Assembly: GCA_030549205.1 (NCBI GenBank)
Contig: JAUKTV010000002.1
Coordinates: 3,782,001 to 3,846,000, forward strand
DNA: 64,000 bases
Origin: Apiosordaria backusii
Lineage: Eukaryota; Ascomycota; Sordariomycetes; Sordariales; Lasiosphaeriaceae
Reading direction: 5' to 3'
Within the stretch, counting starts at the first letter, position 1, and every line of letters starts with the position of its first letter. A model generated the notes under the pieces. It was not told the origin of the DNA and ran no database searches. It worked only from the letters and a program-made list of their open reading frames with translations. The position numbers and the translations under genes were made by a program. Below, one piece after another: positions 24,651 to 36,567 of this stretch.

Positions 24651-27600
24651 TTCCTTTTTAAAGTTAAAACTAATAGAAAATAATAAGCTTATTTACCTAC
24701 TTTTTATATAATAAAAGACCTCTAAACTTTAATTCCTTAGTATAAGCTTTATATATATTCTATCCTTAAAATATATAAATCGGCCTTTCCAATACTTTTA
24801 AACAATTCTTATACTCTTTAAAAGCTAAGTAAAGGGCTTAAGCTTAAAAGCTTTTAAAGAAATTAATTACTAGCTCTTTTTTTATAAAATAAGAAAGAAT
24901 TCCTTTCCTTTAATATACAATATCTATTTTAATTAGGATCTCCTTTAAAGGAGCTTTTAAAATCTACTACTTTATTTAAAAATCTACCAATCTTTAACCT
25001 CCTTTATACTTAAAACCTCCCTTAGCTTTACTAATAACTTATAATTCTTTTTTAAAAAGACAGGCCCTTTTTATTTATAAAGGCTATAAAGACCTTTTAA
25101 GTCTTCTTTTCCTTACTAACTAAAGGGTCGATAAGAATAGATTAGGCTAATTTTAAAAAAAAGCCTTACTATTTAAAAGAAAAGTTAATAAAAGTAAAAT
25201 ATACGAAGGTACTGGTAAATAAAGATAAGAATATAGAAGGTATAAAAAATAATTTATTTACTTTACTTATAATAATAGCCTTAAAAGATTATAAATTAAG
25301 CCCTATTACTTTTTTATAAAATACCAGAATACCCTTTTATAAAACACCTACTAGTCTATTAACTAGCTTAAACCCTATTAAAATCCTTAAGCTTCCTTTC
25401 TTTATAGGTATAAAGAGTCCTCTCTTTCTTTTAAAAAAGCCTGGTTTACTACTGCTTTTTATTAATAATAATAATAATACTAAATAACCTTTTAAAAGTA
25501 GCTATCTTTAATATTATAGAACGCTTAATATTACTATACTTTAAAAGCTTATCCTAACTGACCAGTTCCTATTAAAGGCTATTATAAATAATAAATAATA
25601 GGGATCTACCTTATATATACTATTAAGCTATTAGCTTAATACTATTTATAACGTCCTTATTTAATAACTATAAAGCTTTACTATTTAACTATCTAATATT
25701 AGCTTTTATAATAAATCTCTTTAAAATATTAACTAATAGTAGCTTAGCCGAACTATTAATAAAGGTTATTATCCTCTCTATATTATTATTAGCTTAATTA
25801 ATAAGTCGGAAGGATTTAGCTAAATAAGCTTACTTACCTTTAAAAAACAATCTAAATAACAATCTATCCTTAAAAAAGAACAACTATTTAAAGTTTACCC
25901 TATTAACTTATTCTTATAAAGTCTAAAAGAATAATAAAGACTGGGGTTTTTAAACTATCTTTAATACCTAAAACCTTATAAAACTAGTAAGATAATAGTA
26001 AAAAATAATATATACTTTTAAGGCCTATTTAACTTTTAAAACGTCCGATTTTCTATTAAGGCGTTTACTATTAAAAGAATAGAACGATAAAGAATAGAAG
26101 TATCAGGATTTAATATAGAACCTATTATTAAAATAGATTAAAATACTATAGTTTATTATTACCTTAACTATAGTAATAAATTAAAACCGCCTTAATTTTT
26201 TAAAAAGGTTTATAGTATAGAATATTATAAAGAAAATTGTAAAGGATATAAAAGTAAACTACCTTATTATAGATAATAAAGTAACGGCATTAAAGGATAT
26301 TACTATCTTTATATAAACTATAGCTTAATATCTTTAATTAAAAGTAAAGCTTAAAACTTATAAAAAATTATCCTTCTATTTATCGAAACGCTAGAAGCTA
26401 CTTAACTTTCTATAAAATACCGATAAGTCTTATCGGCCTTAATTAAAATAAGGCTAAATACTTTTATTAAGGCTTATAATAATTTTTTACAGTAGTAATT
26501 TACCTTTATTAAAATAGAAGGTTAATATAAAAACCTTATATCCTATAAAAGTACTACTCTAGTATCTTTAGCCTATATTAAATATACTTTTAATAGGCTT
26601 AGTATAGAATATACTAAGTACCTCTATTTAATTAACAGTTATTAAAATAATAACTTCTTATATTTAGTTAATTAGAATAAGCTTAAAAAAGCTATATAAT
26701 CTAAATCTATATAGAACTTCTATAACCTCCTCTTAAATTTAATACTTAAAAATAAAGCCTTTTAATTAAAAGTTCTATTAGTCTTACTATTTTTAAAAGA
26801 GGAACCTATTTTATTTAAGTATATAATTAATAATCTATTATTTTTTAAACTTTATTAATAGTTTCCTTTTAATAAAGGAAAGCCTTAATATAAGAAATTT
26901 AATACTAGAGACTATCCCCTTTTTAAGCCTTAACTTAAAGACAAACCTTTAATAAATAAGCCTATTACTATCGGCAATAAACGTTTAATTATTTACTATA
27001 ATATCTATATATAAGTAAAGTATATATTAACTACTGTTATTTAAAAAAGTTAAACTATACTTTTCTATACTTAATAGTCTATAATCCTTTAAAGATTAGT
27101 ACTAACTTAATTTATCGAACTTAATACTTATAAGAAAGCTTACTTTAACGGTAAAATAGGAGTATTTAGGATAGTAAATATAGTATTAGGAAGGTTTAAA
27201 ACCAATAAAAGACTAATATATATTAAAATAAAAGGCCTCTGACTTTTTCTTTAAAAGGTAAAAAAAAGGAAATAGCCAATTAGTTTAAAAAGAAATGTTA
27301 TTTAATTAAGATATTTAAAATAGTATAGAAGGAACTTATTTATAATATTTAAAAGACCGTTCTTCTTAAAGCTATCTTATTCTTTAGAAATTAAAATTAA
27401 TATAGCGATTTATCTTATTAATATATACTTAAAGATAAGGCTATAAAGAATATAGAAGTATAATACTACCTTATAATTAATTAATTAGAATGTCGCTAAA
27501 GCTATTAGGATTAAACTAAATATAGCTACCTTTAATAAGAATAAATAAGGAATTACTATAATAATACTTATTTTAAGGATTAACCTTAAAATAATTACCG

Positions 27601-28200
27601 AAAGTTTAATTATAAAAAGTTCGATTATTAAACTAACTAGCGATTTAAATATCCTTTAACTATCGAACGATAGAAAGATAAAGACCTGAAAGTATAATAG
27701 AATTTAAATAAATACTTTAAATATTAAAAAGACTTAGAAATTAATATCGTTAATACCAATAAGCCTATAGCTAGTTTTTTCGATAAAGACTTTAAATACA
27801 GTAATACCGGTATATTTAAAGATAATAGCGATATTTTTAATAATAACCTTAACTTTAATAATAATAAAAATTAAATCTATTATATTCTTAAAATAGAAGA
27901 TATTTATATACATTCGGTACTTAAAATACAATTAACTTACCGGTAGTACTTTATAACTTTCTAAATATTATAAGACCTATTTTATTATATAAAAGACTAT
28001 TTAACAGTTCCTATTATTAAAGACCCTAATTAAAATATCTTTTATTTAAAAGAAAAAGGTAAGGCTTTTTTATAAAGTATAGGCCTTTAAAAGCTAAGCC
28101 TTATTAATACTATATATATACTTCCCTTTTTTTTTAACTTTAATATATTTAAATTTATCTTCTATAATACCTTTATTTAAATAAAGGTACTAAGTATTTT
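24650..28200 (+). pseudogene. Gypsy-D gag to protease remnant
   Basis: About 3.5 kb of plus-strand degenerate coding sequence upstream of RT. Readable but motif-poor. Around 26997-27035 a run resembles a knuckle converted to Tyr, but its last ligand position is Val, so I do not call it. From 27734 to 28230 the frame is Asn/Asp-rich (FNNNLNFNNNKN-like), as in a Gag-PR spacer. No DTG loop identified. A 65-codon open frame on the minus strand at 27734-27931 is a shadow of this region. Confidence 0.5.
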
Positions 28201-31200
28201 ACTAACTTTAAATAGTAAAATAGAGTAAATCTATACTAATATAGAAGCCGGAAGATATACTATTATTAAAAAACTATTAAAATAAATTCTAAATATTAAA
28301 TAAATATTTAATAAACCTTTTAAACTTTAAGGTATTAGATAAAGGCTATAACGAACTTTTAATTAAGTAAAGTTTCGGATTTACCTATATAGTAAAGACT
28401 GTAAAGAATAAAGAGCAATGTCTTCTATTTTAATTATAGTAAATATAGTTAAATCCTTAAAAGCTAGAATCTTATTTAGTTAATCCAAGTAAACCTCCTT
28501 TTATTCCGAAGCTATATAGAAGTTAAAGGATATTAAAGTTTAAAGGTATTATATTCTATTAAATAAAAAGGAATTAAGAAAGGAAAGGACTGGTTTAATA
28601 TTAAAGCTATAAAACTAAATACTATTTGATTAAATAAAAAGAAATATTTTATAGTTAAGTACTTAAGTTTAAAAAAAGATTGTACTTATTTATTTTTAAA
28701 ATCGATAGAAATATACAACGCTTTTTAATATAGAAACTATTATATCTTATACTATAATATCTTTAAAAAGCTTATTAAAATCTATATATTTTAAAAGATA
28801 AGGACTTTATATACTGTTACTTTTAAAAGTATTATTAAAATATTAAAAGGATGGTTTTATATAAGGAATTACTTAATTAAATACCACTTTAGTATAGAAA
28901 AGAATTAAAAATACCTATCTTTTCTATTTTAATTAAAAGACTTTTTAAACTTTCTAAAGGAGGAAATAGTAGAAAAGACTTAAGATAAAAATAAAAAAGA
29001 ACTTTTTAACTTAAAACCTAACTTTAACTTACAATAAAAGAAGTTAGTAGAAAATCTCCTTAATTTATTAAATAATAAAGATAAAGAAAGAAGAAAGAAC
29101 TTAAAACTATAACTTATTTTAAAAATCGTTAAGGATAAAAAGATCTTAAAGTATAGGCTTAAAAATAGGGTATATATTTATAAAGATAGCCTTTCTTTTA
29201 TAAATAAACTTAAGAAGTTAGTTTATAACTTTCTTACTATTTAAGAAGATTAAAGACCAATTAACCTTTCCCTTAAATACTATATAAAGATTTAGCTTAT
29301 CGATAATTGATATAAATATAAAGTAGCTTTTAAGCTATACTACTTTAACTTTAAAGATTATAATATAGTAAATAAGCTATTTAACGGACTATACTGTTAA
29401 GGTCTTATATTTATTATTATTTCCTTAACTACCTTTAAAGCCTTAGTCTTTATAATCTATTAAACTATAAAAGGTAAAGTAAAGAGCTATCTAGTTATTA
29501 ACTTTTATATAATTAATTAAGTTATAATATTAAACTTCTATTTACTACTTCTTACTTATACTATTATAGAAAAGTTATAAAGAAAGGCTTAGATTATAGC
29601 AGTTAATACTATTAAGTTTTTTTACTAATTCTTAATTGTAAAAGAAGATAGGTTAAAACTTACTATTATTTTAAAATATAAAGTAAAAACTATAAAGGTA
29701 GCTTCTATAGATTTTTATAATTCCTTTCTATATATTTAATAGTAAATAGACCGCTTTTTTAAAAAAGTAGAACTTACCTATTACTATATTATATATATTA
29801 ATAATATTATTATCTTTTTAAATAATAATAAAGACTATCTTAAGTATATTTGGTAAATCTTTAAAATATTTAAAAAGATTAAACTAAAATTCTCCTTTAA
29901 AAAGTCCTTTTTAAAATACCCTTCTATTTATTTTCTTAAGTTTAAAGTAAATAGAAAAGGAATTTCTATTATTAATAAAAAAGCTAAGGCTATTTAAGAT
30001 ATTAAATTCCCTATTATACTTTAAGATCTTAAGATATTTATTAAAAAGACCGGATTCCTTTATTATTTAATAAAAGGATATACTATAAGAATAAATCCTT
30101 TATAGTAATAGAAGATAGAATTTTTAAAAGCTATTAGGATAGATAATAGTATATAGATTTTTAAAGTATAAAGATAAGGCATTATAAAAAAGCTTATATT
30201 TAAACTTACCGATAAAAAGGTAAAATCCTTTAAAGATATTAAAGCTATCTTTTATTTTAAAACTACTATTATTTACTTCGATTTAATTAAAAGACTATAT
30301 ATCTTTACCGATATAAGTAAAGATAGTTTTAAAGTAGTTGTTTTCTATTTTAAAGAAAGATCTATATAGGATAAAGTATCTTTTTTTAACTTAATAGACA
30401 TTTAATTAATAATATACCTTAGTAAATATACTAGTATAGTTAAAAAGAATTACTAATTAATAAAGCTTAAAATAGCTACTATAGTTTAAATATTAAAGAA
30501 ACTTTACCCTATATTAATATTTTTAAATTATTCTATTACTATTATTACCGATTACATTACCTTTAAAGGTCTTATTATTAATACTAACATATATACTATA
30601 AATAGTATATAGGTAAATTAACGACTTTTAATAGTTTATTTTTACTTATTTTAATATTAATTTAAAGTACAGTATATTTTAAAGAAAATTAATATAATTA
30701 CCAACAGCTTTAATTGCCTTCTTAAATTTATCTTAAAATACTTAAAAGTATTTACCTTTAATAAAATCTACATTATTAACTTTATAAATAAACTAAAAGA
30801 TAATAAGATCTTATAATAATATACCTAACTTTACAATTAACTATTTTATAAAGGTCTTATATTAAAGGACTGTTTTTTTTACTTTTTTAAAGAGTTTACT
30901 ATTAAGTTAAGAAAAGGATATTAATAGGACTTTTACTTTAAGCCTATTGTAAATAAGATCTTTAAAAAAAAGCTTAAAGAACTCTATAATTACTACTTAA
31001 TAGATAGGCTTCTTTACCTTTAAAGACTAAGAATGCTTTAATAACTTTATATACTTAATAGTTATATAAAAGACATCCTTAAATACTATTATAATTGTAA
31101 CTTTTACTTTAAAATCTTTTAAACTTAATATTAAATTTAAAAAGCCTTCTTTATCTATAACCTTAAAAAAAGAATTATAGATTATATCCGATAGTATTTT

Positions 31201-32106
31201 AAATATTAAATAAATTAAATTAACCGATAGAGGCCTATTAAAGAACTTTAGCTTATTACTTTCCCTTTAATCCCTTTTTATACTATTATACTTAATATTA
31301 TTACTAGCCTTCCTTTATATTTTAATAAAAACTTACCTTATTAGGTCGTTAAATACTTAATACTTAATGTCTTTTTTATAGTAACTTATAAATTCTTTAA
31401 AAAAGGATTAATAATCTTTAAAGTAAATTCTTATACTATTAAAACCTAAAGAAAGATCCTTTTTTAGTATTTACTTATTTATAAATAGGAAGTTCCCTTT
31501 ATAATTATTAATAATAAAGACCTCTAATAAATAGAAGACTTTTAAAAGGGAATTTAGAAATAATTAGAAATAAAACTCTTTATATTTACTATATATTATC
31601 TTTAAATTAATAGATTATTAAAAAGGTATAACTAAATAGTTAAAATCGCCTTTTAATTTTAAATATAGAAATACTTTAAAGAGGATTAAATAGAGGCTAT
31701 TTCTTATTTATAAACCCTATTAAATAATCAGTACTTTAAAATAATTAAATGCTTTTTAAATAAATTAGTTATTAAAAAGAAAATAGACCTCTTTCCTTTA
31801 AAGATAAATAGTATTTTTAAAGAACCTTAACTTCTTTAAAATATCTTTAAATATAATATAAAGATAGTTATAAAGAAATCTATTAAGTATATAAAAGAAC
31901 GATATAATAAGTATTATCGATAAGAGGAATTTACTATTAATAATTAAGTAATAATTAAGCTTTATTAAGGATACTTTGTCCTTATAGAATATAGTTAAAA
32001 GTTAGCTTTATAATATAAAGGACCCTTTAAAATTAAAGGAAAGTATTTACTGTTAATGTATAAGCTTAAGCTTTTTTTTAAATGTTAAGATCTATCTAAT
32101 TATATC
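28200..32106 (+). pseudogene. Gypsy-D pol remnant (RT, RNase H, integrase)
   Basis: RT in the plus frame: KGKVKSYLVINFYIINQV near 29472 (GK.R..VD.R.LN), the FYQFLIVKED block near 29620, active site at 29794-29805 reading YINN, then FKKSFLKYPS and LKFKVN. RNase H: DLIKRLYIFTDISKDSF near 30285 (first catalytic Asp retained). Integrase: an LNIITSLP block near 31290 (D64 now Asn), a SDRD-like block now INNKDLQ near 31510, YYLQINRLLKR near 31600, and the terminal YKGPFKIKGKYLL near 32020. Copia-2 then interrupts; the tail resumes at 42097. Confidence 0.85.
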
Positions 32107-32940
32107 TGTTAAACTAGGTCCCTGTAAGGCCTAAGTTTACAGTAGGTGGCTGCTATTATACTATGTGGTGGAAGCTTAAGTTGGAAAGCCTACCCGTTAG
32201 CTACCCGGCACTTACCCGGCACCTTACTTTACTACAAGGCTATTCAAAGGCCTACATCCCGCTAACCAGTAGGCCAAACTGCCTATAATTTTATATTCAG
32301 GCTACTAAGGCCCACTACTGTAGGCAATATAAATAGCCTAACCCTAACCCTACGTTAACCTGCACTTTAGGTTAGGGGTGCTTGGTTTTACGGCCCTCTT
32401 ATATAGCTGTAAGTCGATTTTTAAAGAACTATAAACCATACTAACTTAACTGCTTATAAGACCTATAGCCAATCACTAGGCTAGCTAAATTAGCCAAGAA
32501 TTAGTAGGCCTATAGTTAAGTAGGTATATTATTACTATACTAAATTATAGGCCTATAGGCTCTATAGGTCGGAAGCTATAAAGGGCTTAGCAAATAGTTT
32601 ATAAGGCTTAGCAAACTTCGGGATTAACCAAACCGTACTCTAGCCTATCTACCTATTAGGGTATATAAAGTACCGTACGTTAGTCAGTAAGTATATAGTA
32701 AAGGTTAAGTACAAACCCTACTATAGAAATTATTATAGTAGATTTATAAAAGGCTAGTACTACAATACAATTATTTATCCACTATATTTCTATCCTATAG
32801 TACTTATAAAGTACTGTATTCTAATACCCCAGTATTAAACTATAGATATTATATATAAGACTTCTACTATACTATAAGCTAGTATATAAGTACTAATTAC
32901 AAAGCCCTTAAGCCTATAATTAGCTATACCTATTTCAATA
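32107..32940 (+). repeat. Copia-2 5' LTR (834 bp)
   Basis: Starts TGTTAAACTAGGTCCC, ends TTCAATA. Lacks the 31 bp between the AAGCTT site and the GCCTACC motif that are present in the Copia-1 LTRs. The first ~300 bp are markedly GC-richer than the same part of the 3' LTR. Confidence 0.95.
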
Positions 32941-32954
32941 GGTTATAAGCCTGG
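32941..32954 (+). promoter_or_regulatory. Copia-2 primer-binding site
   Basis: GGTTATAAGCCTGG, the best preserved of the three; a single G-to-A change from GGTTATGAGCCTGG, the complement of the initiator Met-tRNA anticodon arm. Confidence 0.8.
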
Positions 32955-33349
32955 AAGATATTTAACTAGGTTATAGGCTTATAAGCTTAAGCTTAAAGCC
33001 TTCTATAAATAACAGTTTAGGCTACTATAGACTATACTATAAATAGGCTATAAAATTACTAATTTTAAAGCCTACCTATAAAGGTAAGGTTATAAGGTAA
33101 ATATTAAGCTTACCTTACCTTATTAGATTTTCCAGAGGCCTATAAGGTTTAAATTTACGCCTACTATTAAATTTATTGTACTATAAGGTATATAAAAATT
33201 AGGCTTAATAGGGTACTAAAGGCCTATAAGCTATAAGCTTATAAAAGCTAGAAATAACCTTCTACCTTAACTATAGCTAAATAGGTAATTCTATAAATCC
33301 TAAAGGCAGGTAAAAAAGTAAAAAGGTAAAGCAACTTTCTTAATTACTA

Positions 33350-34616
33350 CTACTATTAGTAGTTACAGTAATTTACTATATAAAATAAAGCCTATTCTTT
33401 AAAACTTTTAAGTACTATAGACCTAGCCTTCTTACTATAAGCAAATTACAATTAAAGCCCTAGTTAAAAACAGTATTAAGCTAAGGTCTTAAAGCCTTAT
33501 AGAACGCTTTAATAGTAAGTATACTAAGCCTCCTATAAATTTAAAAATACAAAATACTAAGCCTAAGTAAAGGTCTTCTAGGAAGGAAGAATTAGTAAAT
33601 TCTTACCATATATAGGCCTTTACTATTCAATTAAGGAAGTAAAAGGCCTAAATTTAACAGTTATAAAGCACTATAACCAAAGTAGTAAAGTAAATTAAGC
33701 TCTTAATAGCAGCTTAAAGCGCTTTAATATAGCCTAAGGCCACTATAACCACTCTTCTAATAGTAGCTAAAGCTATATACTTAAAAGCTATAGCAGCCTA
33801 CTAATTAAGGCTTAAAGCTAATAGTAATTTTACTAAAGTCCTTTATACCACTATAGCTATTAAAATAACTAAAAAGGTCTATAAATTTCCTACTAACTAA
33901 AGGCTTATAGGCCTTGAAAATTTCAATCTATAGAAATAGGGCTTAAATATTATACTATATACTATCGATATAGCTACTTTTATAGAGGACCTTACTGTAA
34001 TAGCCTATTAAAGTAATATTAAACAGGCCTTACTGTTAATATTACTTTAAAATAGTATAGCCTTAAGCCCTTAAGCTTCTATTTTATAGTAAATAAGCCT
34101 TATTAAAGCCTATAAACTGCTTATTTAAAGGTATTTCTATAGTATTAAATTACAGTAAAGAAACCTCTATAGAGAATACTACTCTTTAAACTTCTACTAT
34201 TTTATAAGCTCTTTAGTAGACTTTAACGCTAAGTTTTTTAATACAGTTAGCTGGCTTATATTAACTGGTATTGACCTTTAAGCTATAGATTAAGTAAATC
34301 AATACCTATAGGCTATAGAAAAGAGCTTTCTATAGTAGATTAAAAGGTAATAAAGTGCTATATAGACTATTAGAGCGCTAGGTTAAAATATAGGTATTAT
34401 TAACCTAAACTTTTTAATAATAGACTTATTAGAAGAATAGTATATTTTAGCTTTTATTACCGTTAAAGGTATAGCTTATAGAAGTAAAGAAGGCCTTTAT
34501 AAAGGCGTTAAAAAGAAGGTCTTTTTAAATAAGAAGCTTAAAAGTAATAGTAATGGTAGCTTTAATAGCCCTAGTAGCTTTTTTTAAAAGAAAAAGAAAA
34601 AAGGCTTTAAAAGGCC
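33350..34616 (+). pseudogene. Copia-2 gag remnant, interrupted by pogo-like element
   Basis: Collinear with Copia-1 10920-12195, including the same Lys/Arg-rich C-terminal part. It is broken at 34617 by the TA-flanked pogo-like insertion; the frame resumes at 36568. Many TAA/TAG, no zinc knuckle seen. Confidence 0.6.
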
Positions 34617-34618
34617 TA

Positions 34619-34732
34619 CCCGTGCCCAGAGACTGACCCACTTATTGGGACCACGCAAGTAGGGCACCTACAAGTGGGTGGTCACCAGTTCATTAGCCAC
34701 ATCACTTCAATAGCTACTTTTTCGAACTATTC
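34619..34732. repeat. pogo-like element left terminal inverted repeat
   Basis: Pairs with 36455-36567. Differences between the two arms are nearly all C/T or G/A, consistent with RIP. Shared inner block: ACTTTTTCGAAC. Confidence 0.9.
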
Positions 34733-34762
34733 CAGCCTTTTCTTTCCAAATCGACCAAAAAC

Positions 34763-36453
34763 GACGCTTTTTTTACTATTTTAAAATAGAAGCCAATATT
34801 TAAGCCGCTCTTTAATACCTAGAAGAAAACCTAAATACACTACTAGCACGCATTATACGAAAATACGGCCTTAAATACGGTCTACTTTGCTTATATATCG
34901 ACGGCTGCAGACCTTATAAGGGATAACAAGTACTATACTTTTGTCTAACCAGGCCAGAAAAGGTAGCAATTTACCGCTATATCGATCGACTTAATAGTAT
35001 AAATCTTACAATTTATCTTAAGTTTATTATAAAGGTAGCAAACTAGGTTTTAATAGTAAAGTCTAACTATACTAAAGCTACTAATCTACTATATATCGGA
35101 CTAAATTAAACTACCTGGTTTATTAAATACTATAATTACCTTAAGTAACATTAAAAAACGATTTATGCCGATTAGAAAACCTTAAAAGACCCTATTACTA
35201 TTGAAGGCTATTTTTAAAAGCTTACTACCATTATTACCGACTATAGTATTTAACCTAAGGATATTTAAAATATAGATAAGACTGGATTTTAAATAGGGGT
35301 AAGTAAGAACTAGTTTATTGTTATTAAATATAAAAGAGCCTATTACTTTACTATTCTTAAAAATAGGAAGTTAACAATAGCAATTAAAGCTATATTAGCT
35401 AATAAGCAGGTTTACTTAACCTTCCTGATTTTAACTGCCTAGCTTTATATAAAGCAATAGTATAAATAGCTAAAATTAGAGCTAAAGACTTATCTTATAA
35501 CCTTATTTACTAGCTATTTAAACGATAAAATATCCTTCAGTTAGCTAAAGCATTAGGATAAGCATTTAAAGAAGGATTAAGTAAGTGTAAAGCGTTTACT
35601 TATTATCAATAGATATAGATCTTACTATACTATTTAATTTATTAAGTATTATAAAGAAAATGGCATTATTCCTTTCAGTTTACTACCATATCTTACATAT
35701 ATTCTTTAACCTTTTAATATAGTAGTCTTTTAATTACTTAAGTATTACTATACTAAAGCTTTAAAAGTATTGATTTATAACGGTATAATAAATATTACCA
35801 AATTAAAATTCCTAACTATAATTAAAGGCATATACTCCTAGGCCTTTAAATATATAACCATTCTTTCAGCTTTTAGTAAAATAGGCATTTGGCTATTAAA
35901 TTCCTCTATTATACTTAATAAATTACATCGAAGAGTATAGCCTAAGACCCTCTCTCTACGACCACACTTCCTACTTTCTTCGCCCTTCGATATATCTTAT
36001 ACCTTTAGGCAGATTAATTAAGTAGCCGATAAAGTAAGGAATTTTATACTTAAGGATCTTAATAAAGGCCTTACTAATAATATTTACCAGCTTATTTATA
36101 GCTTATTAATCGCCGCTACTAAGTTAGTCCAAACGAAAAGAGACTTAGGAGCTATAAAAATGGCTGCTATAGTTGTAAGAGCTTGCCGGATAGTAAAACA
36201 GTTATCGCTTTAATTAGGGGGTATATTAACAGTAGCCGAAGGTAGGGAAATGGTTTAAAGAAAGGACAACGAAGCTATTACTAAGGCTTATAAGCTAATA
36301 GAAGCCGCTAAATTTAAGGCTTACAACTTACATAAGAAGGCTTAGAAGGAAACGGCTAAAGAAGTAAGGCTTTAGCGAACTACTAGAAGGCTCGAACTGG
36401 CTAAAATTAGCGATGGAAGTGGTGGTTTAAAGCGGTTACGTAGATTTTAATAC
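34763..36453 (+). pseudogene. pogo/Fot1-like transposase, RIP-inactivated
   Basis: One frame runs through without frameshift, broken by many TAA/TAG at former Gln codons and other RIP stops. N-terminus: a psq-type helix-turn-helix (IIRKYGLKYGLLCLYIDG, about 34855-34905), then a CENP-B/Tc5-type DNA-binding part to about 35130. The DDE_1 core starts at DKTGF (usually DETGF; Asp codon 35275). The second Asp is now Asn in LLIINRY (35608; expected LVDGH) and the third is Asn in LQPFNI (35716; expected LQPLDV). Spacing 111 and 36 codons, i.e. D,D35D. C-terminus is Lys/Glu/Arg-rich. No ATG is kept at the start. Cannot be active. Confidence 0.93.
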
Positions 36454-36454
36454 C

Positions 36455-36567
36455 AAAGGTTCGAAAAAGTGGCTATTGAAGTGGTGTAGTTAATGAACTG
36501 GTAACTACCTACTTGTAGGTGCCCTGCTTGCGTGGCCCCAATAAGTGGGTCGGTCTCTGGGTACAGG
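36455..36567. repeat. pogo-like element right terminal inverted repeat
   Basis: Complement of 34619-34732. A 90-codon open frame (36545-36817) begins inside this repeat and runs into the Copia-2 gag/protease frame; it is a junction artefact, not a gene. Confidence 0.9.

Larger units (their letters stand above)
34619..36567 (+). mobile_element. pogo/Fot1-like DNA transposon (1949 bp), TSD TA
   Basis: Flanked by TA (34617-34618 and 36568-36569). Imperfect ~113-bp terminal inverted repeats, CCCGTGCCCAGAGAC on the left and CCTGTACCCAGAGAC on the right (complement). One long transposase frame fills the interior. TA duplication, ~1.9 kb length and DDE_1-type motifs place it in Tc1/mariner, pogo (Fot1-like) branch. 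It is less AT-rich than the host Copia-2, and Copia-1 gives the empty-site sequence for comparison. Confidence 0.95.

Noticed and set aside
26997..27050. Possible Tyr-converted zinc knuckle in Gypsy-D gag
   Set aside because: Spacing fits for three ligands, but the fourth position is Val, which one RIP step from Cys cannot give.
27734..27931. 65-codon open frame on the minus strand
   Set aside because: Antisense shadow of the Gypsy-D gag/pol spacer; Ile/Phe/Lys-rich by composition only.
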